11,863 nucleotides of DNA from Propionibacteriaceae bacterium (GCA_030544185.1 JAUNRO010000071.1:1-11863), one strand, 5' to 3'. Shown: positions 1 to 8,930, counted from the first letter of the stretch. Notes: generated by a model not told the origin, from the letters alone. Translations and numbers: made by a program.

Positions 1-20
1 TTCGCGCTGCTTGGGGCCGT

Positions 21-554
21 TCAGACTTGCATCACCTCACCGATGAGACGCTGGACATCGCGTCGCCACGAACCTCCTCTCGCGTAACACCAGGCGACCG
101 CGTCCGCTGTCCACAGCAGCGGCTCAGCACGGCGGGGGCACCAGCCGTATTCGAGTTGCGGATGGCCAACCTCAGCAGCGATCTGAAACATGGTCTGCCT
201 GTCCCACTTGAGAAGGCTTTCGTCCGTCTCCAGCACCAAGCGGCCAGCGGCATCGTCGTGGAGGCGCCGATAGAGAGCTGCGAGACAGCCGCGACGGTCA
301 ACGCGATCACGACCAGCTCGGCTCTCGATGACGATCGCCGTAATTCCTAGCTCACTCAACCCACCAAGAATGCGTTTGCGATGAGCGTCGCCCTCACGCT
401 TCATGTGGATGTCTGAGGAACCGGGATGGATCAGGGATCGTATCCGCTTCCGCGCCCGTTGGCGGTCATGCGCCGCGAACGGGACGGCGACCAGAAGGTA
501 CGAACCTCTCTTCGACTCGTCTGCGAAGACATGCGCGCCGCTCAGTTCCTTCAT
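21..554 (-). CDS. DUF3800-like small protein, RNase H-fold type (177 aa)
   Basis: A 177-residue soluble protein resembling the DUF3800-type family common in actinobacteria, whose predicted fold is RNase H-like. Seen: an N-terminal strand ending in an acidic pair (D12-E13 in FADES), then a hydrophobic strand LLVAV; H50 and K52 in IHMKREGD; a central strand RLVLETDESL with E109, D111 and E112; and a C-terminal LLWTADAVAWCYARGG with D151, spaced as expected for an acidic metal-binding set. The family has no settled biochemical function, so nuclease activity is inference. It starts 34 bases after the cas6e-like stop codon and probably shares its transcript. A modest GAGG Shine-Dalgarno stands 7 bases before the ATG. 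Local base composition is less GC-rich than the genes to the right. Sure of the coding call, moderately sure of the family. Confidence 0.72.
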   Translation of the reverse strand: MKELSGAHVFADESKRGSYLLVAVPFAAHDRQRARKRIRSLIHPGSSDIHMKREGDAHRKRILGGLSELGITAIVIESRAGRDRVDRRGCLAALYRRLHDDAAGRLVLETDESLLKWDRQTMFQIAAEVGHPQLEYGWCPRRAEPLLWTADAVAWCYARGGSWRRDVQRLIGEVMQV

Positions 555-561
555 CCGCCTA

Positions 562-565
562 CCTC
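562..565 (-). promoter_or_regulatory. Shine-Dalgarno GAGG of the DUF3800-like gene
   Basis: On the minus strand GAGG precedes the ATG at 554 by 7 bases. It supports this start and translation as the second gene of a transcript begun upstream of the cas6e-like gene. Confidence 0.5.
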
Positions 566-588
566 AGCACTTGGTCCACGCTTGGCAG

Positions 589-1245
589 TCACACCTGCCT
601 CAGTCGGAAAAGACCCAGCCCGAAGTTCCGCCCCTTGCCGATTCCGGCGCGAATAGCTGCAGCGAAGGCAGGCGCATCTGTCACCTGGCCATCGCATACG
701 GCCTCGACATAGGGAATTCCCCCGCCCCGCCGACCCAGGTCCGCATAGGTGAGTGGTGACAACTCCAGGCTGCCGGGATCAACGGCGAAACCACGCTGGG
801 CCAGGCGGTTCGCGAACCAACCGAATCGCTCGGCCTCGGGAACGACGACGAGACGGGGGCGATAACAACCCCCGCCCTCGGCCTTGAGGACGCGGCGCAG
901 CTCATCGGGGATCTTGACCATCGGGGACTTCTGAATCGCAACGGCGATGGTCACACGAAGGGACTCGCCTGGACCGGGAAACCTGACCTGCGTCATCGCT
1001 CGCGGCTCCCCCAAGACCTCTGGACGCACCGTTGCTGCGCTCTGCACGATCAGCATGCCGTTGTGCTCTTCGTAGTGCCAGAGGCATTGGGCGCGGGCCC
1101 GAGGCTCTGGCCCCAAGGAACTGTCGGAGTGGGCAGCCATGATGGCCCGGTGGGCCAACTGCCGATCAGCCAACCGCGCGGCCAGCACCGGATGGGGAGC
1201 AACAGTGTGCTGAATGAGATGCGGCTGGTCGACTGTATCGCTCAT
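589..1245 (-). CDS. Orphan Cas6e/CasE/Cse3-like CRISPR RNA endoribonuclease
   Basis: Cas6e proteins cut CRISPR precursor RNA at the base of the repeat hairpin in type I-E systems. Numbering from the GTG at 1254 (221 residues, the family's usual size): an N-terminal strand HLIQHTV, then RQLAHRAIM with H35 where the catalytic His of Thermus Cse3 (motif YEMHRTL) lies; CLWHYEEHNGMLIVQSA matching the first ferredoxin-like fold; a second fold after about residue 130; VTDAPAFAAAI; and the C-terminal glycine-rich loop GIGKGRNFGLGL at 204-215. The Tyr that partners the His in Thermus is Gln32 here. Start options are GTG 1254, ATG 1251 and ATG 1245; I prefer 1245 because TAGCGT lies 7 bases before it, as at other leaderless genes here. 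No other cas gene or array is visible. It may be a remnant, a trans-acting processor for a remote array, or an exapted RNase. Confidence 0.75.
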   Translation of the reverse strand: MSDTVDQPHLIQHTVAPHPVLAARLADRQLAHRAIMAAHSDSSLGPEPRARAQCLWHYEEHNGMLIVQSAATVRPEVLGEPRAMTQVRFPGPGESLRVTIAVAIQKSPMVKIPDELRRVLKAEGGGCYRPRLVVVPEAERFGWFANRLAQRGFAVDPGSLELSPLTYADLGRRGGGIPYVEAVCDGQVTDAPAFAAAIRAGIGKGRNFGLGLFRLRQV

Positions 1246-1252
1246 GGTCATC

Positions 1253-1258
1253 ACGCTA
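1253..1258 (-). promoter_or_regulatory. Candidate -10 box (TAGCGT) of the cas6e-like gene
   Basis: TAGCGT on the minus strand ends 7 bases before ATG 1245, the same geometry as other leaderless starts in this window. No convincing -35 is visible. If it is real, the mRNA begins at or next to the start codon, and the inverted repeats upstream are DNA sites rather than parts of the mRNA leader. Confidence 0.4.
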
Positions 1259-1303
1259 TCGACCCACTCCGACAGTAACTGGTCTACTCAATAACAAAAG
1301 TCA

Positions 1304-1331
1304 GTTCCTCCGCACACGCGGAGCAAGCACG
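1304..1331. repeat. Single hairpin resembling a degenerate type I-E CRISPR repeat
   Basis: The stem arms CTCCGC (1308-1313) and GCGGAG (1318-1323) flank the loop ACAC. Typical actinobacterial I-E repeats carry a CCCCGC/GCGGGG stem with a 3-4 base loop, an upstream GTG/GTC-like start and a short A-rich tail. Here GTTC precedes the stem and CAAGCAC follows it, so size, loop and stem resemble a repeat with one G-to-A/C-to-T change per arm. The minus-strand reading also contains GGAGG in the stem. There is only one copy, so chance or a protein-binding dyad is possible. Confidence 0.35.
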
Positions 1332-1384
1332 ACCTGTTCCTGAAGAACGAGAGTCAAGGCCAACTCATGCCTACGCACGACAAA

Positions 1385-1411
1385 CCGCCCAGCCCAAATT
1401 TAGTCGGGCGG
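1385..1411. repeat. Inverted repeat CCGCCC/GGGCGG with 15-base loop
   Basis: CCGCCC at 1385-1390 pairs with GGGCGG at 1406-1411 around an A/T-rich loop (AAATTTA inside). It has no T-run on either side, so it is not a convincing intrinsic terminator. The right arm runs straight into the palindrome at 1409-1420. Possible DNA-binding site or remnant; function unknown. Confidence 0.3.
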
Positions 1412-1420
1412 GGATCCCCG
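1409..1420. repeat. Perfect 12-bp palindrome CGGGGATCCCCG
   Basis: A perfect dyad within the gene-free region about 160 bases upstream of the cas6e-like start. Its left half, GGCGGGGAT, resembles the 3' half of many type I-E CRISPR repeats, but no matching left arm with a short loop precedes it. Candidate operator or chance. Confidence 0.3.
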
Positions 1421-1458
1421 ACGCTTGAATTCGACGCCCTTGTCATCTGATTCGCTCG

Positions 1459-1477
1459 GCGTATCAGCTGCATACGC
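1459..1477. repeat. Inverted repeat GCGTAT-n7-ATACGC
   Basis: Six-base perfect arms at 1459-1464 and 1472-1477 flank CAGCTGC, which itself contains the palindrome CAGCTG. The spacing of about 13 bases between arm centres suits a dimeric regulator. It lies between the ppdK terminator and the cas6e-like gene; target unknown. Confidence 0.3.
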
Positions 1478-1502
1478 TCCCTCACGGACCCTACAAAGGC
1501 CA

Positions 1503-1532
1503 GTGGCCCGCCCCAAGAACGGGACGGGCCAC
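1503..1532 (-). terminator. Intrinsic terminator after ppdK
   Basis: A 12-bp stem with one mismatch: GTGGCCCG/CGGGCCAC extended by CCCC against GGGA, around a six-base loop. It begins 27 bases beyond the ppdK stop codon. On the minus strand only a short, weak T-tract (CCTTTG) follows, which is usual for high-GC actinobacterial terminators. It would end the regulator-ppdK transcript and shield the region to the left. Confidence 0.7.
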
Positions 1533-1558
1533 CTGGCGTACTCAATCAGCGAGCCGGA

Positions 1559-4204
<2,646 letters not shown>

Positions 4205-4209
4205 CGGAT

Positions 4210-4215
4210 CTCCTT
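4210..4215 (-). promoter_or_regulatory. Shine-Dalgarno AAGGAG of ppdK
   Basis: A strong site 5 bases before the ATG at 4204. It fits an internal operon gene, unlike the SD-less starts of the transcript-first genes nearby. Confidence 0.8.
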
Positions 4216-4250
4216 GTTTCTCGGTATCGCAGTCGCTGTCCGAAGCGAAT

Positions 4251-5129
4251 TCAGGGGACGAGGGTCAGCTCGCCGGGTGGTCGCCGCAGCGCGCCGCCGT
4301 TGGCGCGGGCCCGGTCGTCGACGATGTCGATGATCCTGGCTGCGGACTCCTCGAGGGCCATCTTGGTCGTATCCAGCACCGGGCAGCCCAGCCCGCGCCG
4401 GATTGCTTTGATCTCATCGAACTCGTCATAGATCTTGGCGAGCTCGGCATAGCCGTCGGTCCGTTGGTGGGCGCCCATGCCCTTGAGCCGCCGGGTCCGG
4501 ATCTCCGCCAACAGCTGGGCGTCGAGGATCAGCCCGACGATCCGCCAGCGTTCGATGGCGTACAGCTCCGCCGGCGGCTTGATCCCAGGCACCAACGGAA
4601 CGTTCGCCGTCTTGTATCCCAGATATCCGAGATACATCGACAGCGGGGTCTTGCCACAACGCGAGGCGGCGACAATGACGATGTCGGCGTCCTTGAGCCC
4701 CTCCGGCCGCTGGCCGTCGTCGTGACGCACGGCGAATTCCATCGCCGCGATCCGGCTGAAATAGTCCTTCTCCACACCGACCGGGCGCATCGCCACCCGC
4801 TCGGCCACGGACCCGGTCGCGATCTCGAGCTGTTGCAGCGCCGGCCCGAGCAGGTCGATGTGCACCAAGCCGAGTTCCGCACAGGCGTCATCGACCAAGT
4901 CCCGCAGGACCGGATTGACGAGCGTGGACATCACCGCAATAGGCCCTCCGACATGAGTCCGGATGGCGTCGGCGATCGCAAACAGTTCCTCCGCGGTGGT
5001 CACCCGCGGGTGCCGAACGATCCGAAAGGGATGGTTCGGGAACTGCGCTTGAGCAGCCCGGGCCAGGCGCGCGGCAGTCTCGCCGGTGGAGTCGGCGATG
5101 ACGTGAATCTCCAGGGCCTGGTCGGACAC
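4251..5129 (-). CDS. Pyruvate, phosphate dikinase regulatory protein (kinase/Pi-dependent phosphorylase)
   Basis: A member of the DUF299/Kinase-PPPase family (PDRP; the E. coli relative is PpsR), a bifunctional protein that inactivates PPDK by ADP-dependent phosphorylation of the active-site Thr and reactivates it by phosphorolysis. Its 292 residues suit the family. Seen: the N-terminal family signature IHVIADSTGETA (8-19), DYFSRIAAMEFAVRHDDG (122-139), and the P-loop SRCGKTPLSMYLG (156-168) with K160 and T161. The first Gly of the usual GxSRxxKT motif is Ala154 here. Its presumed target is T449 of the adjacent ppdK product. The GTG start has no Shine-Dalgarno but TAAGTT ends 6 bases before it, so it is probably leaderless and heads the operon. 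Family certain; PPDK rather than PEP synthase as target follows from the neighbour. Confidence 0.95.
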   Translation of the reverse strand: MSDQALEIHVIADSTGETAARLARAAQAQFPNHPFRIVRHPRVTTAEELFAIADAIRTHVGGPIAVMSTLVNPVLRDLVDDACAELGLVHIDLLGPALQQLEIATGSVAERVAMRPVGVEKDYFSRIAAMEFAVRHDDGQRPEGLKDADIVIVAASRCGKTPLSMYLGYLGYKTANVPLVPGIKPPAELYAIERWRIVGLILDAQLLAEIRTRRLKGMGAHQRTDGYAELAKIYDEFDEIKAIRRGLGCPVLDTTKMALEESAARIIDIVDDRARANGGALRRPPGELTLVP

Positions 5130-5135
5130 AGCGCC

Positions 5136-5141
5136 AACTTA
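5136..5141 (-). promoter_or_regulatory. -10 box TAAGTT of the PPDK regulator-ppdK operon
   Basis: It matches TANNNT and ends 6 bases before the GTG at 5129, with no Shine-Dalgarno between, so transcription should start at or near the start codon. No clear -35 is visible. Confidence 0.55.
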
Positions 5142-5218
5142 CTCTGTTCCGACTCACGCGGCGGGGGGAAGGCCCAACCAAGTCCGCCAGACGCGGGCTT
5201 TGTCTCGCAGGACGGCTG

Positions 5219-5243
5219 ATCCGGCCGATCCGTCCGTCCGGAT
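5219..5243. repeat. Inverted repeat ATCCGG/CCGGAT in the divergent promoter region
   Basis: Arms at 5219-5224 and 5238-5243 flank a segment with the short tandem CCGTCCGT. It lies between the divergent starts at 5129 and 5281, so it could bind a regulator of either transcript. High GC makes chance arms likely. Confidence 0.25.
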
Positions 5244-5267
5244 TCCTGCCATTCGCCAGCGCCGCGC

Positions 5268-5273
5268 GACGAT
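5268..5273 (+). promoter_or_regulatory. Candidate -10 (GACGAT) of the methyltransferase gene
   Basis: It ends 7 bases before ATG 5281 and matches TANNNT at the A and final T only. No Shine-Dalgarno precedes 5281 or 5296, so a leaderless start at 5281 is the best guess. Confidence 0.3.
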
Positions 5274-5280
5274 CCATGGC

Positions 5281-6291
5281 ATGCTGCTCCGCCTGATGGA
5301 CCCCGTTGACCGCCTCCTTCTCGACGAGGCTCCCGCGCCCACCGGCCGCGTCCTCGTCTGCGATGCGCCGGAGCTGGCGGCTGCGGCGTCGGCGCGGGGC
5401 TGGGAGATGCTGGGGTACGCCGATTCGCTGCTGCTCGAGACTCGCTTCGCCGCCGGGATCGAGGTCCTCAACGATCTCACTCCCGAGGCCCTCGCCGGTG
5501 TCGACCTCGCGCTGCTCCGGCTGCCCAAGTCGGTGGCCGCCCTGAGCGAATATGCCCAGCGCCTCGCGCTGCTGCCGGGCGTACGCCTGGTCGCCGGCGG
5601 CCGGACCAAGCACATGACTCGGTCCATGAACGAGGCTCTCGCCGAGCGCTTCGGCGAGGTGCGCGCGAGCCTCGGGCGGCAGAAGTCCCGCGTAATCCAC
5701 GCCACCGGCCCACGGCCCGGACCGGTCGAGTTCCCGCGGACCGCGCACGTGAGGGACCTCGATCTGACGCTCGCTGCACTCGGTGCGACGTTCGCGGGGA
5801 CCCGCGTCGACCCCGGCACCCGACTGCTGGTGGAGGTGCTCGACCGGGTGCCGGCGGGTGTGCCCGCGGTGGACCTGGGCTGCGGCAACGGAACCCTCGC
5901 GACGCTGCTGGCGCGCGCCGGCCACCAGGTCACCGCCGTCGACGAGTCCCGGGCGGCGTGCCTGGCGACCGCGGAGACCGCGCGGCTGAACGGGGTCGCG
6001 GTCGAGGTCCGGCGCTCCGACGGGTTGAGCGGGTTCACCGACGGCTCACTGGGCCTGATCGTCTGCAACCCGCCCTTCCACGTCGGCACGGCCAAGGACT
6101 CGGCCCCCGCGCTCGCGATGATCGACGACGCGGCGCGCGCACTGCGCCCCGGCGGCGAGCTGTGGCTCGTCTTCAACGCCCATCTGCCCTATCTGCCGAG
6201 GCTCCGCCGGTGCATCGGACGGACCGAGATCGTCGCCCGGAACGCGAAATACATCGTCACGCGGAGCACCCGGAGTTTCCACGGAAATTAG
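5281..6291 (+). CDS. Class I SAM methyltransferase, RsmC/RlmG type (rRNA guanine-N2)
   Basis: Probably methylates the exocyclic amine of a guanine in 16S or 23S rRNA, as RsmC and RlmG do. With the ATG at 5281 it has 336 residues and the two-domain layout of that family: a degenerate N-terminal methyltransferase-like half (about 1-165) and a C-terminal catalytic MTS domain with SAM-binding VDLGCGNGTLATLL (197-210), acidic VDES after the second strand, and NPPFH (263-267), the motif IV form typical of N2-guanine enzymes. The frame stays open upstream to a TTG at 5200, but those residues (rich in R and P) do not look like the family; 5296 (MDPVDRLLL) is the other plausible start. It is divergent from the PPDK regulator and 16 bases before the ywiC-like gene. 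Which guanine it modifies cannot be told. Confidence 0.88.
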   Translation: MLLRLMDPVDRLLLDEAPAPTGRVLVCDAPELAAAASARGWEMLGYADSLLLETRFAAGIEVLNDLTPEALAGVDLALLRLPKSVAALSEYAQRLALLPGVRLVAGGRTKHMTRSMNEALAERFGEVRASLGRQKSRVIHATGPRPGPVEFPRTAHVRDLDLTLAALGATFAGTRVDPGTRLLVEVLDRVPAGVPAVDLGCGNGTLATLLARAGHQVTAVDESRAACLATAETARLNGVAVEVRRSDGLSGFTDGSLGLIVCNPPFHVGTAKDSAPALAMIDDAARALRPGGELWLVFNAHLPYLPRLRRCIGRTEIVARNAKYIVTRSTRSFHGN

Positions 6292-6295
6292 GCAG

Positions 6296-6301
6296 TACTA
6301 T
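6296..6301 (+). promoter_or_regulatory. -10 box TACTAT of the YwiC-like gene
   Basis: A full TANNNT match in the 16-base gap after the methyltransferase stop, ending 6 bases before ATG 6308, with no Shine-Dalgarno. It suggests a leaderless transcript of its own despite the tight spacing. Confidence 0.55.
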
Positions 6302-6307
6302 TCAGCC

Positions 6308-7138
6308 ATGGCCACCACCACGCTGCCCGGCACGCACGCGCCCAGGCGCCGCCGCGGGGCCAAGGCGTCGGGGTGGGTCCCCCAGCAGCACGGCGCCTGG
6401 GCCATGCTCATCGCCCCGTTCGTGCTGGGCGCGGGCCTGCAGATCCGCGACGCCGGCTGGTCGTGGCATCTGCTGGCGCTGTTCGGCGCCTGGATGCTCG
6501 GCTATTTCACGTTTGCCGCGGCGTCGCTGTGGCTGAAGTCGCACCGCAAGGCGAGGTTCGTGCGGCCGATGGTGACCTATGGCGTGGCAGCGGGGGTCCT
6601 CGGCCTGTTGGCGCTGCTCGCGGTTGGGCCGGCGCTGCTGTGGTGGGGTGTGGTCTATGGACCGTTGACGGCGGTCACGCTGTGGCTCGTCGCGCACAAG
6701 AAGGAACGGTCCACGCTGTCGGGCCTGCTGACGATCGCCGCCGCTGCGCTGATGGCGGTGACCGCTGCGCATCCGGTCCCGGCCGGTGCCCTGCGCCCGG
6801 GGGCCGGCAGCGCGTGGTGGCTCGCGGCGATCGCGTTCGCGTACTTCTTCGGCACCGTCCCCTATGTGAAGACGCTCGTCCGCGAGCGCGGCCACCGGTC
6901 GTGGGTGGTCGGCTCGGTCGTCTATCACGCGGCCGCGACCGCCCTGGCCGCCGTGGCCGCGCTCGGCGGGCTGCTGTCGTGGTGGTGGACTGGGTTCTTC
7001 GTGCTCCTCACCGCACGCGCCCTGCTGGTGCCTGCCCTGGGACCGATGTCGGGCCGCACCGTGTCCCCGAAGCACGCCGGTTTCGGCGAGGTTGGCGTCA
7101 CGGTCCTGTTCGCGACGATTGCGCTGACGACCCTCTAG
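6308..7138 (+). CDS. YwiC-like integral membrane protein
   Basis: A 276-residue polytopic membrane protein of the YwiC-like family, named for Bacillus subtilis YwiC, whose function is unknown. Seen: a short basic cytoplasmic tail (RRRRGAK), the family hallmark PQQHGAWAM (25-33) just before the first membrane segment, and about seven to eight hydrophobic segments separated by basic loops (SHRKARF, AHKKERS, VRERGHRS), which places these loops in the cytoplasm by the positive-inside rule. A conserved-looking PYVKTLVRERGHRSW follows the fifth segment. Distant kinship to UbiA-type prenyltransferases has been suggested, but the usual Asp-rich motifs are not obvious. It precedes serB by 13 bases, yet serB has its own -10 box. 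Family assignment firm; biochemical role unknown. Confidence 0.85.
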   Translation: MATTTLPGTHAPRRRRGAKASGWVPQQHGAWAMLIAPFVLGAGLQIRDAGWSWHLLALFGAWMLGYFTFAAASLWLKSHRKARFVRPMVTYGVAAGVLGLLALLAVGPALLWWGVVYGPLTAVTLWLVAHKKERSTLSGLLTIAAAALMAVTAAHPVPAGALRPGAGSAWWLAAIAFAYFFGTVPYVKTLVRERGHRSWVVGSVVYHAAATALAAVAALGGLLSWWWTGFFVLLTARALLVPALGPMSGRTVSPKHAGFGEVGVTVLFATIALTTL

Positions 7139-7144
7139 TACCGT
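7139..7144 (+). promoter_or_regulatory. -10 box TACCGT of serB
   Basis: It follows immediately on the YwiC-like TAG and ends 7 bases before the serB ATG. A GGGAG lies only one base from the ATG, too close to act as a Shine-Dalgarno, so a leaderless start is favoured. Confidence 0.5.
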
Positions 7145-7151
7145 CGGGAGC

Positions 7152-8024
7152 ATGATCGCCGCCCGCGCCGGACTCGTCAGCGTCCATGCCATCCCCGACG
7201 AGCTGCTCGATCAGGTGCACGCCCTGCTGCCGCGCGCGATCGCGTCCACCCCGGTGAGCCAGGGTTTCGACGCCGTCGCTTTCACGGGCCACATCGACCC
7301 CGGGGCGGGGCCCCACCTGCGGGCGCAGATCCGCGAACTCGGCGACGCCCTGGGCGTCGATGCCACCTTGACCTGGGGGACGCTCGTCGAGCACGGTCCG
7401 GGGCTGATCGTGATGGACGTCGATTCGACGCTGATCACTGCAGAGGTCATCGAACTGGTGGCCAACCGCGCGGGCAGCGGCGAGATGGTCGCCGAGATCA
7501 CCGACCGGGCCATGCGCGGGGAGCTCGATTTCACCGCGTCCCTCGCCGCCCGCGTGGCGACGCTCCAGGGCCTGCCGGCGAGCGCGCTCGACGAGGTTGC
7601 CACCGAGGTCCGGCTGTCGGAGGGTGCGGTCGATCTGATCACCGCCGCCCACGACCAGGGGGTCGGCGTCGGCCTGGTGTCGGGCGGGTTCCACGAGATC
7701 GTGGACCGGCTCGCGGCCACGCTCGGCATCGAGCTCGTCACCGCCAACCGCTTCGAAATCGTCGACGGCGTGTTGACGGGGCGGACGCTGGGCCCGGTCA
7801 TCGACCGGGTGGCGAAGCGGCGGCACATGGAGGAGTACGCGGAGTTGCTCGGGGTCGGCCTCGACCGGGTCATCGCCATCGGCGACGGGGCGAACGATCT
7901 CGAGATGCTCGACGCCGCCGCCCTCGGCGTGGCCTATTGCGCCAAGCCCATCACCCGCACTGCGGCCGATGCCGCCATCTCGTTCCCCCACCTCGACGCG
8001 GTCCGGGTTTTCGCCGGCTTGTGA
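7152..8024 (+). CDS. serB: Phosphoserine phosphatase
   Basis: Removes phosphate from L-phosphoserine in the last step of serine synthesis; cytosolic HAD-superfamily enzyme. The 290 residues comprise an N-terminal regulatory-type extension (about 1-80, in the place of the ACT-like domain of long SerB proteins) and a catalytic HAD domain. Motif I is MDVDST (88-93) with nucleophile D89 and general acid D91; motif II is VSGGF with S177; motif III is K222 in VAKRRH; motif IV is GDGANDLEM (244-252) with D245 and D249. The cap helices between motifs I and II include EVIELVA and an F in LDFTASLAARV, as in SerB. All catalytic residues are present. No other serine-pathway gene lies nearby, as is common in actinobacteria. 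Confidence 0.96.
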   Translation: MIAARAGLVSVHAIPDELLDQVHALLPRAIASTPVSQGFDAVAFTGHIDPGAGPHLRAQIRELGDALGVDATLTWGTLVEHGPGLIVMDVDSTLITAEVIELVANRAGSGEMVAEITDRAMRGELDFTASLAARVATLQGLPASALDEVATEVRLSEGAVDLITAAHDQGVGVGLVSGGFHEIVDRLAATLGIELVTANRFEIVDGVLTGRTLGPVIDRVAKRRHMEEYAELLGVGLDRVIAIGDGANDLEMLDAAALGVAYCAKPITRTAADAAISFPHLDAVRVFAGL

Positions 8025-8051
8025 CCCCGACCGGTCCCACCCTGTTGCTCC

Positions 8052-8057
8052 AGGAGG
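8052..8057 (+). promoter_or_regulatory. Shine-Dalgarno AGGAGG of the mutarotase gene
   Basis: A perfect site 6 bases before the GTG at 8064. It fixes the start and suggests read-through from serB, which ends 39 bases upstream. Confidence 0.85.
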
Positions 8058-8063
8058 ATTCAC

Positions 8064-8930
8064 GTGTTCGAACGTCACATCGATCCCGAAGGCTGGGGCC
8101 GCTGCCAGGGCACCACACCCAACGGCAGCCGCTTCACCGTCCACGACCACGGCGCGCAGGTCACCGAGTGGGTGCCCGCGGGTGCCGATCCGGTGCTGTG
8201 GACCAGCACCCGGGCGCGCTATGCGGAGTGGACCGCCATCCGCGGCGGCATCCCGATCTGCTTCCCCTGGTTCGCCGCCGGCCGCAAGGACAACAAGTCC
8301 CCCGCCCACGGCTTCGCCCGGCTCGCGCGCTGGCAGCTGGTGAACGGCCAGGACACCGGATCGACCATCACGCTGCACTGGCGGCTCGATCAGACGATGA
8401 TTCCCGCGATCGAGGGCGTCGACCCCACCCGCAACCGCTTCCAGCTCGACTGCACCCAGGTGTTCGGTGACGATCTGACGCTGACCTTCCGGGTCCGCAA
8501 CACCGACTCGGTGCCGCTGGTCATCGAGGAGGCCCTGCACACCTATTTCCACGTCGGTGACATCACCGGTGTCCAGGTGCACGGGCTGGCCGGCACCGAA
8601 TATCTCGACAAGCTCACCGGGGCGTTCGACACCCACATCGGCCCCGTCGTCTTCGAGGGCCCGGTCGACCGCGTCCACTGGACCTCGGAGACGATCGAGA
8701 TCCACGACCCCACCCTGGGGCGGCGGATCATCATCACCACCGAACACGCGCACAACACGGTGGTGTGGACACCGTGGGAGGAGGGCGCGGCAGAGCTGTC
8801 GGACATCGCCGATGGCGAATGGCGCGAGTTCGTCTGTGTCGAGACCGCCAACGTCCGCAACAAGGCCGTCCATCTCAACCCCGGCCAGGCTCACGAGCTC
8901 CGGCTGACCCTGGCAGTGGCGGACCTGTGA
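8064..8930 (+). CDS. D-hexose-6-phosphate mutarotase (YeaD-like aldose 1-epimerase family)
   Basis: Speeds the interconversion of alpha and beta anomers of hexose 6-phosphates at the entry to glycolysis; cytosolic. The 288 residues match the YeaD branch of the aldose 1-epimerase beta-sandwich fold: WTAIRGGIPICFPWF (56-70), SPAHGFAR with H82, EEALHTYFHVGDI (155-167) with H159, which is the expected catalytic acid, then VVWTPW (233-238) and FVCVETAN with E260, the expected catalytic base. The RGGIP and CFPWF wording separates this branch from galactose mutarotases. The GTG start is fixed by a perfect Shine-Dalgarno. Its stop overlaps the GTG of the next gene (GTGA), so the two are translationally coupled. 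Substrate assignment is by family. Confidence 0.93.
   Translation: MFERHIDPEGWGRCQGTTPNGSRFTVHDHGAQVTEWVPAGADPVLWTSTRARYAEWTAIRGGIPICFPWFAAGRKDNKSPAHGFARLARWQLVNGQDTGSTITLHWRLDQTMIPAIEGVDPTRNRFQLDCTQVFGDDLTLTFRVRNTDSVPLVIEEALHTYFHVGDITGVQVHGLAGTEYLDKLTGAFDTHIGPVVFEGPVDRVHWTSETIEIHDPTLGRRIIITTEHAHNTVVWTPWEEGAAELSDIADGEWREFVCVETANVRNKAVHLNPGQAHELRLTLAVADL

Larger units (their letters stand above)
1246..1558. other. Gene-free region rich in inverted repeats
   Basis: About 310 bases without a credible gene, separating the cas6e-like gene from the 3' end of ppdK. It is clearly less GC-rich than the rest; the stretch 1261-1320 is only about half G+C by my count. It holds a CRISPR-repeat-like hairpin (1304-1331), a 6-bp inverted repeat with a 15-base loop (1385-1411), a perfect 12-bp palindrome (1409-1420), a 6-bp inverted repeat around CAGCTGC (1459-1477) and the ppdK terminator (1503-1532). 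I see no repeat-spacer periodicity, tRNA or transposase remnant. Confidence 0.6.

Noticed and set aside
1256..1297. 13-codon leader peptide (TTG start, TAG stop) after GGAGG on the minus strand
   Set aside because: The spacing from GGAGG to TTG is acceptable, but TTG is a weak start, the peptide has no feature, and the likely -10 for the cas6e-like gene overlaps its stop, so it may not be transcribed.
5200..5280. Upstream extension of the methyltransferase to a TTG
   Set aside because: No Shine-Dalgarno or -10 precedes it, and the added 27 residues do not resemble the family, which normally starts near MDPVDRLLL.
5154..6176. 340-codon minus-strand frame opposite the methyltransferase
   Set aside because: Ser/Arg/Ala-rich shadow; the plus-strand gene has SAM-binding and NPPFH motifs.
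8765..8926. Upstream extension of the lysoplasmalogenase into the mutarotase gene
   Set aside because: It would overlap a well-supported gene by more than 160 bases, and the Gly/Arg-rich residues are a frame shadow; the GTG at 8927 gives the family's normal length.
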